Origin: Vagococcus fluvialis | GTDB taxonomy: Bacteria; Bacillota; Bacilli; Lactobacillales; Vagococcaceae | Assembly (NCBI RefSeq): GCF_003337315.1 | Contig: NZ_QPJV01000010.1 | Location: forward strand, 1-64,000 | Direction of reading: 5' to 3' | Length of the DNA: 64,000 nucleotides | In this document: positions 26,059 through 36,244 of the stretch, piece after piece | How positions within the stretch are numbered: the first letter of the stretch is position 1 | Layout of the letters: every line of letters begins with the position of its first letter | The notes under the pieces: model-generated | Seen by the model: the letters and a program-made list of their open reading frames with translations, nothing else | Databases searched by the model: none | What the model was told of the DNA's origin: nothing | Translations under genes and position numbers: made by a program

Positions 26059-27714
26059 TTATTCCTCTAAATAGGCTTCTTTAAAATCAAATTGTGCACC
26101 AGTTGAATGGTTTACGATTCCTTTTAATTTTGGATTACGTAATTTAGCTTCAGCTTTTTGGAAAATAGGGCTAACTGCTGCATCATCAGTTAAAATATTT
26201 TCAGCTTCAATGTAATCATTCCAGCGTTTTTCATCATCTGTAACATCAGTTGTTGAAGCTTTTTCTACTAATTCATCAAAATCTTTGTTTGAATATTTTC
26301 CGTAGTTATAAGGAGAGTCAGTTGTTAAAAGTTCCATGAAACTACTTGGATCTGGGTAATCAGCACCCCAACCAAATAAGAATAAATCAAATTCAGCGTT
26401 ACGGCCTTTTTCAATAGCAGCTGTTAAAGGAACAATATTAACGTTGACTTTAGATCCCGAAAGTTTGTCTTCAATATCAAATTGAATAGCTTCAGCTAAT
26501 TTTTTGATAACCTCATCATCATAAGATAATAAGTCAAAAGTAATTTCTTTTGTCCCAGTTTCCTTTTTAGCTTCTTCCCAAAGCTTTTTAGCTTCTTCCC
26601 AAAGCTTTTTAGCTTCCTCAATATCTGTTTTGACCATTGGTTTTGAGATATCCGCAAAATCTTTTTTATCGGTAGGAGAGAAAGACATGCCATTTGGTAC
26701 AAGTCCTTTAGGTTCTTTTGAACCATCAGCTAAAATAAATTCTGTGATATTTTTTCGATCTAAAACAAGTGATACAGCTTGACGCGCTTTTTTGTTTTTA
26801 AAGAAATCTTCGCTTTGATTAAAAGTTAAATAAGTTGTTCCAGCTTTTGGTAGTGGCGTGAAAGCTTCATCTTCCTGATATTGTTTAGCTAGCTCACCAG
26901 ATAAGGTAACATCATCTAATTCACCAGCTTCAAATAAGCGAACACTTGTTGAAGGTTCTTTACTTACTTGATTAACAATCGTATCTAGTTTTACTTTATC
27001 TTTATCCCAGTAAGTTGGATTTTTTGTTAGTTTCCATTCAGTATCTGTTCCTGCTCCGTCAAAATCTTCTAAAACAAAAGGACCATTATAAATTAAGTTT
27101 TCATTAGTTGCTCCGTATTGTTTTCCTTCTTTTTCAACAAAGGCTTTGTTTTGTGGAAAGAACGTTGGGAAAGCAAGTAGACTTTCGAAATAGGGAACAG
27201 GGCGCTCCATAGTTACTTCAATAGTAGTTTCATCCACAGCTTTAATGCCTAAATCAGTTTCAGGTAGTTTTCCTTCAATAATTTCTGTAGCATTTTTAAT
27301 ACCAGCAAATAATCCACTATATTCTGAACCTGTATCTGGATTAACAGCCTTTTGCCATCCGTAAACAAAATCATCTGCAGTTACTTTGTCACCATTTGAC
27401 CATTTTAAATCATCTCTTAAATTGATTGTGTAAGTTAATTTGTCGTCGGAAACTGTAGGTACATCTTTAGCACTTGCTGGAACTAATTGATTGTTTTCAT
27501 CTAATCGATAAAGGCCTTCCATGACATTATTTAAAACAGTGATACTGTAGGTATCCGTGGCTAATGTACTATCTAGTGAAGAAAGTTCTTGGTTAACAGC
27601 CATTGTTACTTTTTGTTCAGGTGTTTTATTAGTTTCTTCTTTTTTTGTTGTGTTAGACTGACAACCGGCTAATAGAAAAACCAATCCAACACTTCCCCAT
27701 AAAATCTTTTTCAT
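26059..27714 (-). CDS. Oligopeptide ABC transporter, substrate-binding lipoprotein (OppA-like)
   Basis: A 551-residue SBP_bac_5 lipoprotein. Signal peptide with lipobox LLAGC (Cys about 19), then the full peptide-binding fold: VMEGLYRLDENNQLVPASA, WSNGDKVTADDFVYGWQ, YNGPFVLE, and FLFGWGADYPDP near the C-terminus. No opp permease or ATPase genes are adjacent, so it may be an orphan receptor feeding a transporter elsewhere. Three near-copies of KLWEEAK sit around residue 375 (tandem DNA repeat). A degenerate paralogue lies at 16588-17847. Confidence 0.95.
   Translation of the reverse strand: MKKILWGSVGLVFLLAGCQSNTTKKEETNKTPEQKVTMAVNQELSSLDSTLATDTYSITVLNNVMEGLYRLDENNQLVPASAKDVPTVSDDKLTYTINLRDDLKWSNGDKVTADDFVYGWQKAVNPDTGSEYSGLFAGIKNATEIIEGKLPETDLGIKAVDETTIEVTMERPVPYFESLLAFPTFFPQNKAFVEKEGKQYGATNENLIYNGPFVLEDFDGAGTDTEWKLTKNPTYWDKDKVKLDTIVNQVSKEPSTSVRLFEAGELDDVTLSGELAKQYQEDEAFTPLPKAGTTYLTFNQSEDFFKNKKARQAVSLVLDRKNITEFILADGSKEPKGLVPNGMSFSPTDKKDFADISKPMVKTDIEEAKKLWEEAKKLWEEAKKETGTKEITFDLLSYDDEVIKKLAEAIQFDIEDKLSGSKVNVNIVPLTAAIEKGRNAEFDLFLFGWGADYPDPSSFMELLTTDSPYNYGKYSNKDFDELVEKASTTDVTDDEKRWNDYIEAENILTDDAAVSPIFQKAEAKLRNPKLKGIVNHSTGAQFDFKEAYLEE
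26564..26620. repeat. 21-bp tandem repeat inside oppA
   Basis: Two exact 21-bp units (26564-26584 and 26585-26605) and a partial third unit encode repeated KLWEEAK. The length keeps the frame, so copy number could vary without breaking the protein. Confidence 0.88.
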
Positions 27715-27740
27715 GATAATCCCCTCCTTGTATTTTAATG

Positions 27741-27769
27741 ATTTTATAATATTATTATAATTAAGTCAA
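27741..27769 (-). promoter_or_regulatory. oppA promoter
   Basis: On the minus strand, TTGACT (27769-27764), a 17-bp spacer and TAAAAT (27746-27741), followed by CAAGGAGGGG before the oppA ATG. Confidence 0.6.
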
Positions 27770-27818
27770 AATAAAAAGATGAAATTTTCAGATAATTTCA
27801 CAAAAAGGAGAAGTAAAG

Positions 27819-28109
27819 ATGATTAATCGAACAGAGTATACTTATGAATTAATTGAAAATGAAAAGGTAGTGAATGAATTGAAATGGAGTATGGCTGGTG
27901 GTGGTGTTAGAATTTTAACAGATATTCAATCAAAAGAGTCAATGGACCTTTTGATGGAGGCTTTTATTAAAGACTGCAAAGAGGAAGAAAAAACGATATT
28001 ACCCCTAGCAATTCTTGGACAAAGCTACTTTAAAAGTCATCAACATGAAGGAGGAATATTAAAATCATTAGATACTATCTTTTTAAAAGAACAGATGAAA
28101 AAGAGATGA
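27819..28109 (+). CDS. Small GNAT-like protein (COG2388 type), uncertain
   Basis: A 96-residue cytoplasmic protein. The second half (SMDLLMEAFIKDCKEEEKTI then LPLAILGQSYFKSHQH) follows the pattern of small YjdJ/COG2388 acetyltransferases, in which a helix after the acetyl-CoA loop is followed by PLCxxAxxYFxxH. The RGQG acetyl-CoA loop itself is not visible (QSKES instead), so activity is doubtful. AAAAAGGAGA is placed well before ATG. Alternative: an unrelated hypothetical protein. Confidence 0.55.
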   Translation: MINRTEYTYELIENEKVVNELKWSMAGGGVRILTDIQSKESMDLLMEAFIKDCKEEEKTILPLAILGQSYFKSHQHEGGILKSLDTIFLKEQMKKR

Positions 28110-28120
28110 AGTAAATCATA

Positions 28121-28167
28121 AAAAAACGTATCACTGTGCTTTTAATAGCAAGGCTGATACGTTTTTT
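28121..28167. terminator. Bidirectional terminator
   Basis: AAAAAACGTATCA (28121-28133) pairs perfectly with TGATACGTTTTTT (28155-28167) around a 21-base loop. Confidence 0.9.
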
Positions 28168-28227
28168 ATGATTTAGTTTAAATATGTTCACTTACTAACG
28201 TTAATTAGATTATATATTTAAATGCAA

Positions 28228-28256
28228 TTGACATTGTTATTTAAAAAGCATATCAT
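28228..28256 (+). promoter_or_regulatory. Promoter of the Cys leader and mcc operon
   Basis: Perfect TTGACA (28228-28233), 17-bp spacer, TATCAT (28251-28256). Transcription would begin near 28263, only about 23 bases before the leader ORF start. Confidence 0.85.
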
Positions 28257-28285
28257 TACTTCAAATCTTAGAGGAGGTCATCTTC

Positions 28286-28414
28286 ATGACTAGCAAACAA
28301 CTTGTTACATTTTCATCTTGTTGTTGTATGGTGCAAAAAGCAGCATACTATTTTGCTATGTCTATTAAGGGATGCCCAACAATCTTAGATGGAATTATTT
28401 TAGAGAATAATTAG
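28286..28414 (+). CDS. Cys-rich leader peptide, putative attenuator ORF
   Basis: A 42-codon ORF with an excellent ribosome site (AGAGGAGG ending 8 bases before ATG). It encodes MTSKQLVTFSSCCCMVQKAA and then a mildly hydrophobic tail with a fourth Cys (residue 30). Codons 12-14 (28319-28327) are three consecutive TGT. It lies in the transcribed leader ahead of a strong terminator and the cysteine biosynthesis gene mccA. Placement and Cys run fit a leader whose translation senses charged tRNA-Cys. It resembles no family I know. Confidence 0.75.
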   Translation: MTSKQLVTFSSCCCMVQKAAYYFAMSIKGCPTILDGIILENN

Positions 28415-28461
28415 CTTTTTTAGTTTTTTGTTTTTTAGAATAAATTAAAAACAACCATTTC

Positions 28462-28498
28462 AAGAGGTGCTGACATAATAGTCAGTACCTCTTTTTTT
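28462..28498 (+). terminator. Leader terminator (attenuator) before mccA
   Basis: AAGAGGTGCTGAC (28462-28474) pairs with GTCAGTACCTCTT (28481-28493) with one G-U pair, then a T7 run to 28498. It lies between the leader ORF and mccA, only 21 bases before the mccA start, so read-through is needed for expression of the operon. Confidence 0.93.
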
Positions 28499-28519
28499 GT
28501 GGTTAAAAGGAGGAAAAAT

Positions 28520-30597
<2,078 letters not shown>

Positions 30598-30600
30598 TAA

Positions 30601-31245
30601 ATGGGAAGAGAATTTTTAGATATATTTACTGGTTGGGCTGAGAGTTATGATGAGACAGTTGCAGGTAAGGATGATGAGTATAAAGAAGTTTTTGAAAATT
30701 ATGATGACATGTTAGAAAAAATAGCAAAGCTTTCAGGAGCTTCTGTTTTAGAATTTGGTAGTGGAACGGGCAATTTAACACAGAAATTATTAGCTCACCA
30801 AAGAAAAGTTTTTCCAGTGGAACCATCTAAAGAAATGACCGAAATAGCTAAAAGAAAATCAGCTTTAAGAAATCAACTTTTCATAGAAGGTGATTTAGAA
30901 AATTTTCCAAAACCTAGTGAGGAGATAGACACGATTGTTTCAAGTTTTGTTTTTCATCATTTAACAGAAGCAGAAAAAAATAAGGTTATTCGAATGTACT
31001 ATAATCTACTTCCTAAAAGAGGAAAAGTAATCATTGGAGACACAATGTTTTTATCACATGAAAATTACGAGTTAGTAAAAAAAGAATCTTATGATTCAAA
31101 TAAATTGAACTTACTTGAAGATTTAGAGAGAGAATACTATCCCTTGATATTAGATATGGAAGTCTATTTCAGAGAAGCCGGTTTTAGAACAAAGTTTAAT
31201 CAAATAAATCAATTTGCTTGGATTATTGAAGCAGTAAAAAACTAG
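30601..31245 (+). CDS. SAM-dependent methyltransferase (YrrT-like)
   Basis: A 214-residue class I methyltransferase with motif I VLEFGSGTGNLTQKLL, acidic loop PVEPS and motif IV VSSFVFHHLT. Size, sequence and operon position match B. subtilis YrrT, encoded with mccAB and mtnN in the SAH-recycling operon. Its substrate is unknown; it would release S-adenosylhomocysteine as product, which is linked to LuxS through the Pfs step. Confidence 0.88.
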   Translation: MGREFLDIFTGWAESYDETVAGKDDEYKEVFENYDDMLEKIAKLSGASVLEFGSGTGNLTQKLLAHQRKVFPVEPSKEMTEIAKRKSALRNQLFIEGDLENFPKPSEEIDTIVSSFVFHHLTEAEKNKVIRMYYNLLPKRGKVIIGDTMFLSHENYELVKKESYDSNKLNLLEDLEREYYPLILDMEVYFREAGFRTKFNQINQFAWIIEAVKN

Positions 31246-31261
31246 ATTGGAGTAATAAAAA

Positions 31262-31720
31262 ATGAAAATGAATGTTGAGAGTTTTAATTTAGATCATACT
31301 AAGGTAAGTGCTCCTTATGTTAGAGTGGCAGATAGAAAAATAGGTAGTAATGGCGATTTAATTGTTAAATATGATGTGCGTTTTAAACAACCAAATAAAG
31401 AGCATATGGAGATGGCAAGTCTTCATTCTTTAGAACATTTAACAGCGGAGTTAATAAGAAATCATGCAGACTTTATAGTGGATTTTTCGCCAATGGGATG
31501 CCAAACAGGTTTTTATTTAACAGTTTTAAATCATGATGATTTAGATGAAGTTTTATTAGTTCTTGAAAAAACGATGAAGGATGTTTTAGTAGCTACTGAG
31601 GTTCCTGCGAGTAATGAAATCCAATGTGGATGGGCTAGTAGTCATACTTTAGAGGGTGCACAAAATTTAGCAAAAGAATTTTTAGAAAAAAGAAATGAAT
31701 GGTCAAACATTTTTGCGTAA
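31262..31720 (+). CDS. luxS: S-ribosylhomocysteine lyase LuxS
   Basis: A 152-residue LuxS, which splits S-ribosylhomocysteine to homocysteine and DPD, the AI-2 precursor. Iron/zinc ligands are in [10 protein letters not shown] (HxxEH) and the Cys of [10 protein letters not shown]. It supplies homocysteine to MccA in the same operon, closing a methyl-cycle-to-cysteine route. GGAG lies 9 bases before ATG; a terminator follows. Confidence 0.97.
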   Translation: MKMNVESFNLDHTKVSAPYVRVADRKIGSNGDLIVKYDVRFKQPNKEHMEMASLHSLEHLTAELIRNHADFIVDFSPMGCQTGFYLTVLNHDDLDEVLLVLEKTMKDVLVATEVPASNEIQCGWASSHTLEGAQNLAKEFLEKRNEWSNIFA

Positions 31721-31743
31721 AATAAATCTTTAAATGTTAATTG

Positions 31744-31772
31744 AGCTGTTGTCTATGACGACAGCTTTTTTA
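31744..31772 (+). terminator. Terminator after luxS
   Basis: AGCTGTTGTC pairs with GACGACAGCT (one G-U) and is followed by T6. Confidence 0.87.
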
Positions 31773-31837
31773 GTTTACTAAAAAGGTTTGGGGAAATCTT
31801 AGTGATGGTTATATTTGGATAATTCAAAAAAATATGT

Positions 31838-31883
31838 CTTTAGGAATAGTTAGTCAGAAAGAGAAGACTAACTATTCCTAAAG
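31838..31883 (-). terminator. Perfect 18-bp hairpin after RpiR gene
   Basis: CTTTAGGAATAGTTAGTC (31838-31855) pairs perfectly with 31866-31883. The A-run at left is a U-run on the minus strand, so it should terminate the RpiR gene. Confidence 0.83.
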
Positions 31884-31890
31884 GTTGTGA

Positions 31891-32748
31891 TTAAATAAAT
31901 CGATCATTCAAAAAATCCTCTTCTGATTCAATTCTTTTTTTCATATGAGTATCATAGTTAGAAACAAAGATACAAGAAAATAAAGAATTAAGAACATATT
32001 CAATACCTATTTGTGAGGAAAATGTTGATAGTTTTATTGTCTGATTTTCACTCACTGATACAGGTAAGATAAGATCAGCTAATTTACCAATATGGGATTC
32101 AGGATAAGCAGTAACAACAATTAATTTAACTTGTCTATTTTTTAAAATTTTAGCAATACGGTAACTATTTTTACTTTCACCACTGTAAGAAAGAATTAGC
32201 ACGCAATCATCATCTGAAAAATTATTAGCAAGATGTCTATTTTCACCTGGAAGGTTAGGCATTAGGATGTGAAAACCAATTTTCATCATTTTATTTTGGA
32301 AATTTAATGCAGGAACAGTCGTATCTCCATAAGAAAATATACCAATTTTATTAGCATCGATAATAGAACTAACAGCTTGTTCCAAGAGTTCATTTGTATA
32401 AAGGAAAGACGTTTGGTTAATAGAATCTGTATAGAGAGCTTTAAGTTTGTTTAGAATATCCGCATTAGTATCGTTATCAGAGAAAGGAAAACTTGGATCT
32501 ACTTCGATTAATTCTTTGGGTTTCACTTGAAGTTGTGCGGATAATTGAATTTTAAAGTCAGCAAACCCCTTTAATCCAATTTTTCGACAAAGTCTGACAA
32601 TACTAGAAGTTGAAGAAAAGGTAGCATTCGCTAATTCTTGAACAGAAGTGGTCAATGCATTTTTGGGATTTTTAAGGATGTAATTGGCAATAAAAATTTC
32701 TGTGGTATTAAAGTTTTCTTGTTTATTTAAGGCTAAGATAATATCCAA
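31891..32748 (-). CDS. MurR/RpiR-family transcriptional regulator
   Basis: A 285-residue RpiR regulator: HTH VQELANATFSSTSSIVRLCR (about 37-56) and SIS domain (GIFSYGDTTVPALNFQNKM, VLILSYSGESKNSYRIAKIL). It is divergent from two Gfo/Idh/MocA oxidoreductase genes and probably controls them, with palindromes in the shared gap. The ligand would be a sugar phosphate, identity unknown. Confidence 0.92.
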   Translation of the reverse strand: MDIILALNKQENFNTTEIFIANYILKNPKNALTTSVQELANATFSSTSSIVRLCRKIGLKGFADFKIQLSAQLQVKPKELIEVDPSFPFSDNDTNADILNKLKALYTDSINQTSFLYTNELLEQAVSSIIDANKIGIFSYGDTTVPALNFQNKMMKIGFHILMPNLPGENRHLANNFSDDDCVLILSYSGESKNSYRIAKILKNRQVKLIVVTAYPESHIGKLADLILPVSVSENQTIKLSTFSSQIGIEYVLNSLFSCIFVSNYDTHMKKRIESEEDFLNDRFI

Positions 32749-32762
32749 TAGTGAGCTCCTTT

Positions 32763-32816
32763 TGGAATAATATTTCCATTTTTTTGATAAATATCATTTC
32801 TTTGGAATGAAATATT
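32763..32816. promoter_or_regulatory. Candidate RpiR operators in divergent gap
   Basis: TGGAATAATATTTCCA (32763-32778) is a near-palindrome, and TGGAATGAAATATT (32803-32816) repeats its left half. Similar GGAAT...ATTTC sites precede the EIIC gene controlled by another RpiR protein (47125-47156). Confidence 0.55.
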
Positions 32817-32893
32817 AAAAGAATGTTATTTTGTTTACTCTTATTAAACCCTTATGATTAAATGGAGTCAACAAAAATGAGGGAGGAAGATAG

Positions 32894-33921
32894 ATGTTAC
32901 AAATTGCTTATATTGGAAATGGAAAGAGTACTAATCGTTATCATATACCTTTTGCTAAAAAATATCAGATATTAAAATAAAAAAAGTTTATTCGAGAAGT
33001 GAATCAATTTGGGATAAAATTCCAGATGTTGAGTATACTTGTAATAAAGAAGAAATTTATAGTGATTCTGAGATAGAATTAGTTGTGATTACAACACCTC
33101 CAATATCTCATTATGAATTGGCTAAGGAAGCTTTACTGAATGGGAAAAATGTTCTTGTAGAAAAACCTTTTACTGAAACAGTAGCCCAAGCAAAAGAATT
33201 ATTTGAACTAGCCGCATCTAAAAAATTGATGATTCAATGTTTTCAAAATAGACGATTTGATTCAGATTTTTTGACTGTGAAAAAAATTATTGATAGTGGT
33301 ATTTTAGGAGATTTGTTAGAAATAGAAATGCACTATGATTACTTTCGTCCAGAGGTACCAGAAGAAAAAAATACGTATTCAAAGTTAGAGAGCTTTGTTT
33401 ATACTCATGCTTGTCATACTGTTGATCAAGTACTTTCATATTTTGGAGAACCAACAAATATTCATTATGATGTGAAACAAATTTTAGGAACTGGTAGGAT
33501 GAGTGATTATTTTGATATAGATATGTGTTACGATCATCAAGTGAAAGTTTCTATAAAATCAAGCTACTTTAGGCTTAAAGAGAGGCCAAGTTTTGTTGTT
33601 TATGGGACTAAAGGCTGTTTTGTAAAAGCAACGAAAGATAGACAAGAAGAGCATCTGAAACACTTTTACATGCCTACTAATGCGGATTTTGGAATTGACC
33701 TACCAGAACACTACGGCGTATTATCTTATATTGATGAAGAAGGTACATATCATGAAGAAAAAGTAGTTTCTGAAGTTGGTGATTATAGTATGTTTTATCA
33801 ACATTTATATGATACTTTAAAAAATAATAAACCGCATCTAGTAACAGAGGAAGAGACAATTAAACAAATAGAAATTTTAAATACCGCAACTTCACGACTT
33901 TCATCAGAAATTAAGGTATAA
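32894..33921 (+). pseudogene. Gfo/Idh/MocA oxidoreductase, frameshifted near N-terminus
   Basis: GGGAGGAAG precedes ATG 32894, whose frame reads MLQIAYIGNGKSTNRYHIPF and stops at once near 32980. One more A in the A6 tract at 32957-32962 would join it to the frame that runs to 33921 and contains TTPPISHYELAKEALLNGKN followed by the conserved EKP motif, and HACHTVDQVL. The complete protein would be about 342 residues, an NAD(P)-dependent sugar or polyol dehydrogenase. The remainder is well preserved, so the lesion is recent, a sequencing error or a slippage site. Confidence 0.85.
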
Positions 33922-33954
33922 TTTACATAATATAAAATATGAGGGGGAGTAAAC

Positions 33955-34932
33955 ATGAAATTAGGTATTTTAGGTGCAGGTATGATTGTCGGTCACTTTT
34001 TAGAAATGGCTAAAGATTTACCTGAAATAGAAGTAACATCGATTTTAGGAACTAAGAGAAGTTATGATAAATTAATGAAAATTCAAGCAGATAATAATAT
34101 TGACCAAGCTTTTACAGACTTTGATGAATTTTTAGAAAAAAGTGATATGGATACTGTTTATGTCGCATTACCAAATCATCTTCATTATGAATATGCGAAA
34201 AAATCTTTAGAAGCAGGGAAACATGTTATTTGTGAGAAACCATTTACATTAACCTTAGCTGAATTTATGGAACTTAAGGAAATGGCATTAGCTAAAGATT
34301 TAGTCTTAGTTGAAGCTATTACTAATCAATATTTAGGTAACTATCAAACGATTAAAGAGATTATGCCTGAATTAGGTGAGTTAAAAATTATGGAGTGTAA
34401 CTACTCTCAATACTCATCAAGATATGATGCCTTTAAAGAAGGAACCATTTTACCAGCCTTTAATCCTAAAATGGGTGGTGGGGCCTTAATGGATATTAAT
34501 ATTTATAATATTCACTTTGCTGTTGGACTTTTAGGAAAACCAAGTTCAGTTCATTATTTACCAAATGTTGAAAGAAATATTGATACTTCTGGTGTTTTAA
34601 TTTTAGATTATCCAAATGTAAAAGTAGTATGTATCGGAGCAAAAGATTCAACCTCAGAAATTAGAACAACTATCCAAGGAAATAAGGGTTCGATTTTAAT
34701 TAATGGCTCATCTAGCTTAATTGTAGAAGTTGAAAAACAATTAAATGGTGAAGAAGCGGTAGTTTATCAAAATAATGCTCATCCTCATCGTATGTACGAA
34801 GAATTTGCTGAATTTTACCGCATGATAACTGAGCATGATATGAAAGAAGTTGAAAAACAATTAGATCACAGTCAATTAGTGATGGAAGTAGTCGATAAAG
34901 CCCTAGCTAGTGGAAACATTGAATTAGGATAA
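33955..34932 (+). CDS. Gfo/Idh/MocA-family oxidoreductase
   Basis: A 325-residue NAD(P)-dependent dehydrogenase. N-terminal Rossmann motif GILGAGMIVGHFL, then VYVALPNHLHYEYAKKSLEA and the conserved GKHVICEKPFTLT, followed by an alpha/beta C-terminal domain with GGGALMDINIYNIHF. It follows the frameshifted paralogue by 33 bases and has its own GAGGGGG ribosome site. Probably a sugar or inositol-type dehydrogenase controlled by the divergent RpiR protein; substrate unknown. Confidence 0.9.
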   Translation: MKLGILGAGMIVGHFLEMAKDLPEIEVTSILGTKRSYDKLMKIQADNNIDQAFTDFDEFLEKSDMDTVYVALPNHLHYEYAKKSLEAGKHVICEKPFTLTLAEFMELKEMALAKDLVLVEAITNQYLGNYQTIKEIMPELGELKIMECNYSQYSSRYDAFKEGTILPAFNPKMGGGALMDINIYNIHFAVGLLGKPSSVHYLPNVERNIDTSGVLILDYPNVKVVCIGAKDSTSEIRTTIQGNKGSILINGSSSLIVEVEKQLNGEEAVVYQNNAHPHRMYEEFAEFYRMITEHDMKEVEKQLDHSQLVMEVVDKALASGNIELG

Positions 34933-34937
34933 CTATT

Positions 34938-34982
34938 AAAACTTCAAGAGATATGTCTAAAACTTATCTTTTGAGGTTTTTT
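34938..34982 (+). terminator. Terminator after oxidoreductase
   Basis: AAAACTTCAAGAGATA and TATCTTTTGAGGTTTT pair with two wobbles and are followed by a T-run. Confidence 0.83.
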
Positions 34983-35089
34983 ATTTTGGTCTAAATAGGG
35001 TAGAATAGATAAGTGATTAGAGAACTTTATCAACTATCTGAGAGATATGAAAAAATTAGATGATAACAGTTGAAAGGAGACGGTATCTT

Positions 35090-35995
35090 ATGTTAGTTAA
35101 ACATCATATTAATGCTAGCTTAAACTGGATTGAAACTAGAAAATTAAATGAGAGAGAAAAAAATACCTTACTTGATGAATATAAAATATCAGATGAAGTA
35201 CTAGAATATGTTTTGGATACTTATGAACAGAGTAACTATATTCATGAACCAGAAGATGAACAGGAATTAGTTATTTTACATATGCCTGCCAAATCTCAAG
35301 AAAATAATCGTTATACAACTAAACCAATCGCTTTCTTAATTAAAGACAATAATTTATTTACATTTAATGAAAGTAATCTTTCTTTGATGAACCATGATAT
35401 GAATAAGGAAACTGGTCAAGAAAGAATTGATACACCTGTTTCATTTATGCTAGAAAAAATTTACTTTTTAATGAGTAGTTATTTTCCAGTGTTAAGAGAG
35501 GTTACAAGACAACGTCATGTACTAGACGATATGTTAACAAAGAAACTAACGAATAAAGAGCTAGTTAAGTTAGCCTATTTACAACAGTCTTTAACTTTTA
35601 TTTTAAATGCTGCTGAAAGTAATGTTGAGGCATTAACTATTTTAGAAAAATCTAAATTTGGTAAAGAGTTATCAGATGTGGAAAAAGAAAGATTAGAGGA
35701 CGCTTTAATTGAAGCGGAACAAATTGTTCATATGGCAGAATTAGAAGCTAAAATTGTTGATAAAATCGCTAAAATATTTGACAGTATTATGAATAACAAC
35801 CTAAATGATACGATGAAATTTTTAACAGTTTGGTCATTAGCTATTGCAATTCCAACTTTAATTACCGGTTTTTTTGGGATGAATATTAATTTACCAAAGG
35901 TTGATAAAGTATATGGATGGATTCAATTAACTATTTTATCAGTTGTACTTGTGGCGTGGTTAATTTTAGGTTTAAAACGTAATAAAAAAGTTTAG
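35090..35995 (+). CDS. CorA-family divalent cation transporter
   Basis: A 301-residue CorA-like protein: long cytoplasmic N-terminal domain with coiled-coil helices (about 125-235), two C-terminal TM helices, and the selectivity motif as TGFFGMN (GMN core kept). The terminal sequence GLKRNKKV is basic, as usual. It may carry Mg2+ or other divalent ions. AAAGGAG at 35073-35079 selects ATG 35090 over the upstream ATG 35060. It lies immediately before the Mn riboswitch and ATPase. Confidence 0.9.
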   Translation: MLVKHHINASLNWIETRKLNEREKNTLLDEYKISDEVLEYVLDTYEQSNYIHEPEDEQELVILHMPAKSQENNRYTTKPIAFLIKDNNLFTFNESNLSLMNHDMNKETGQERIDTPVSFMLEKIYFLMSSYFPVLREVTRQRHVLDDMLTKKLTNKELVKLAYLQQSLTFILNAAESNVEALTILEKSKFGKELSDVEKERLEDALIEAEQIVHMAELEAKIVDKIAKIFDSIMNNNLNDTMKFLTVWSLAIAIPTLITGFFGMNINLPKVDKVYGWIQLTILSVVLVAWLILGLKRNKKV

Positions 35996-36064
35996 CTAAT
36001 TTTTTATTTCATATTGATTGCTAATTGAACATTTATTTGTTAGTATAAATATATAATTTTTAAC

Positions 36065-36199
36065 TCTTAGGGGAGTAACCAGTAGCAAATATATGCTGCG
36101 CTAATGTCAACAGTAAGTTAACGACTTGTCGTTTTCTGGTATTAGATGAAATGGTGAGACTTAAGACAAGTTTTTTTGCTTGTCTTAGGTCTCTTTTTT
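36065..36199 (+). promoter_or_regulatory. yybP-ykoY manganese riboswitch with terminator
   Basis: The transcript has the family hallmarks: AGGGGAGTAACC (36069-36080), GCTGCG, TGTCAACAGT and TGAAATGGTGAGAC. P1 pairs TCTTAG (36065-36070) with TTAAGA (36161-36166). The same 3' strand alternatively forms a terminator, GAGACTTAAGACAAG (36156-36170) with CTTGTCTTAGGTCTC (36179-36193) plus T6. Mn2+ binding should stabilise P1 and permit read-through into the ATPase gene. Confidence 0.92.
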
Positions 36200-36244
36200 G
36201 TTATTAGTAACTCACCTAAAGAGAAAAGAAGGGGAAGAATCATA

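Noticed and set aside
26496-26726. 76-codon minus-strand frame rich in Lys and Leu
   Set aside because: It is another frame of the tandem-repeat part of oppA, with no ribosome site.
28170-28519. T-box or SAM riboswitch ahead of the cysteine operon
   Set aside because: No T-box consensus (AGGGTGGNACCGCG) or S-box core was found; the space is taken up by the leader ORF and terminator.
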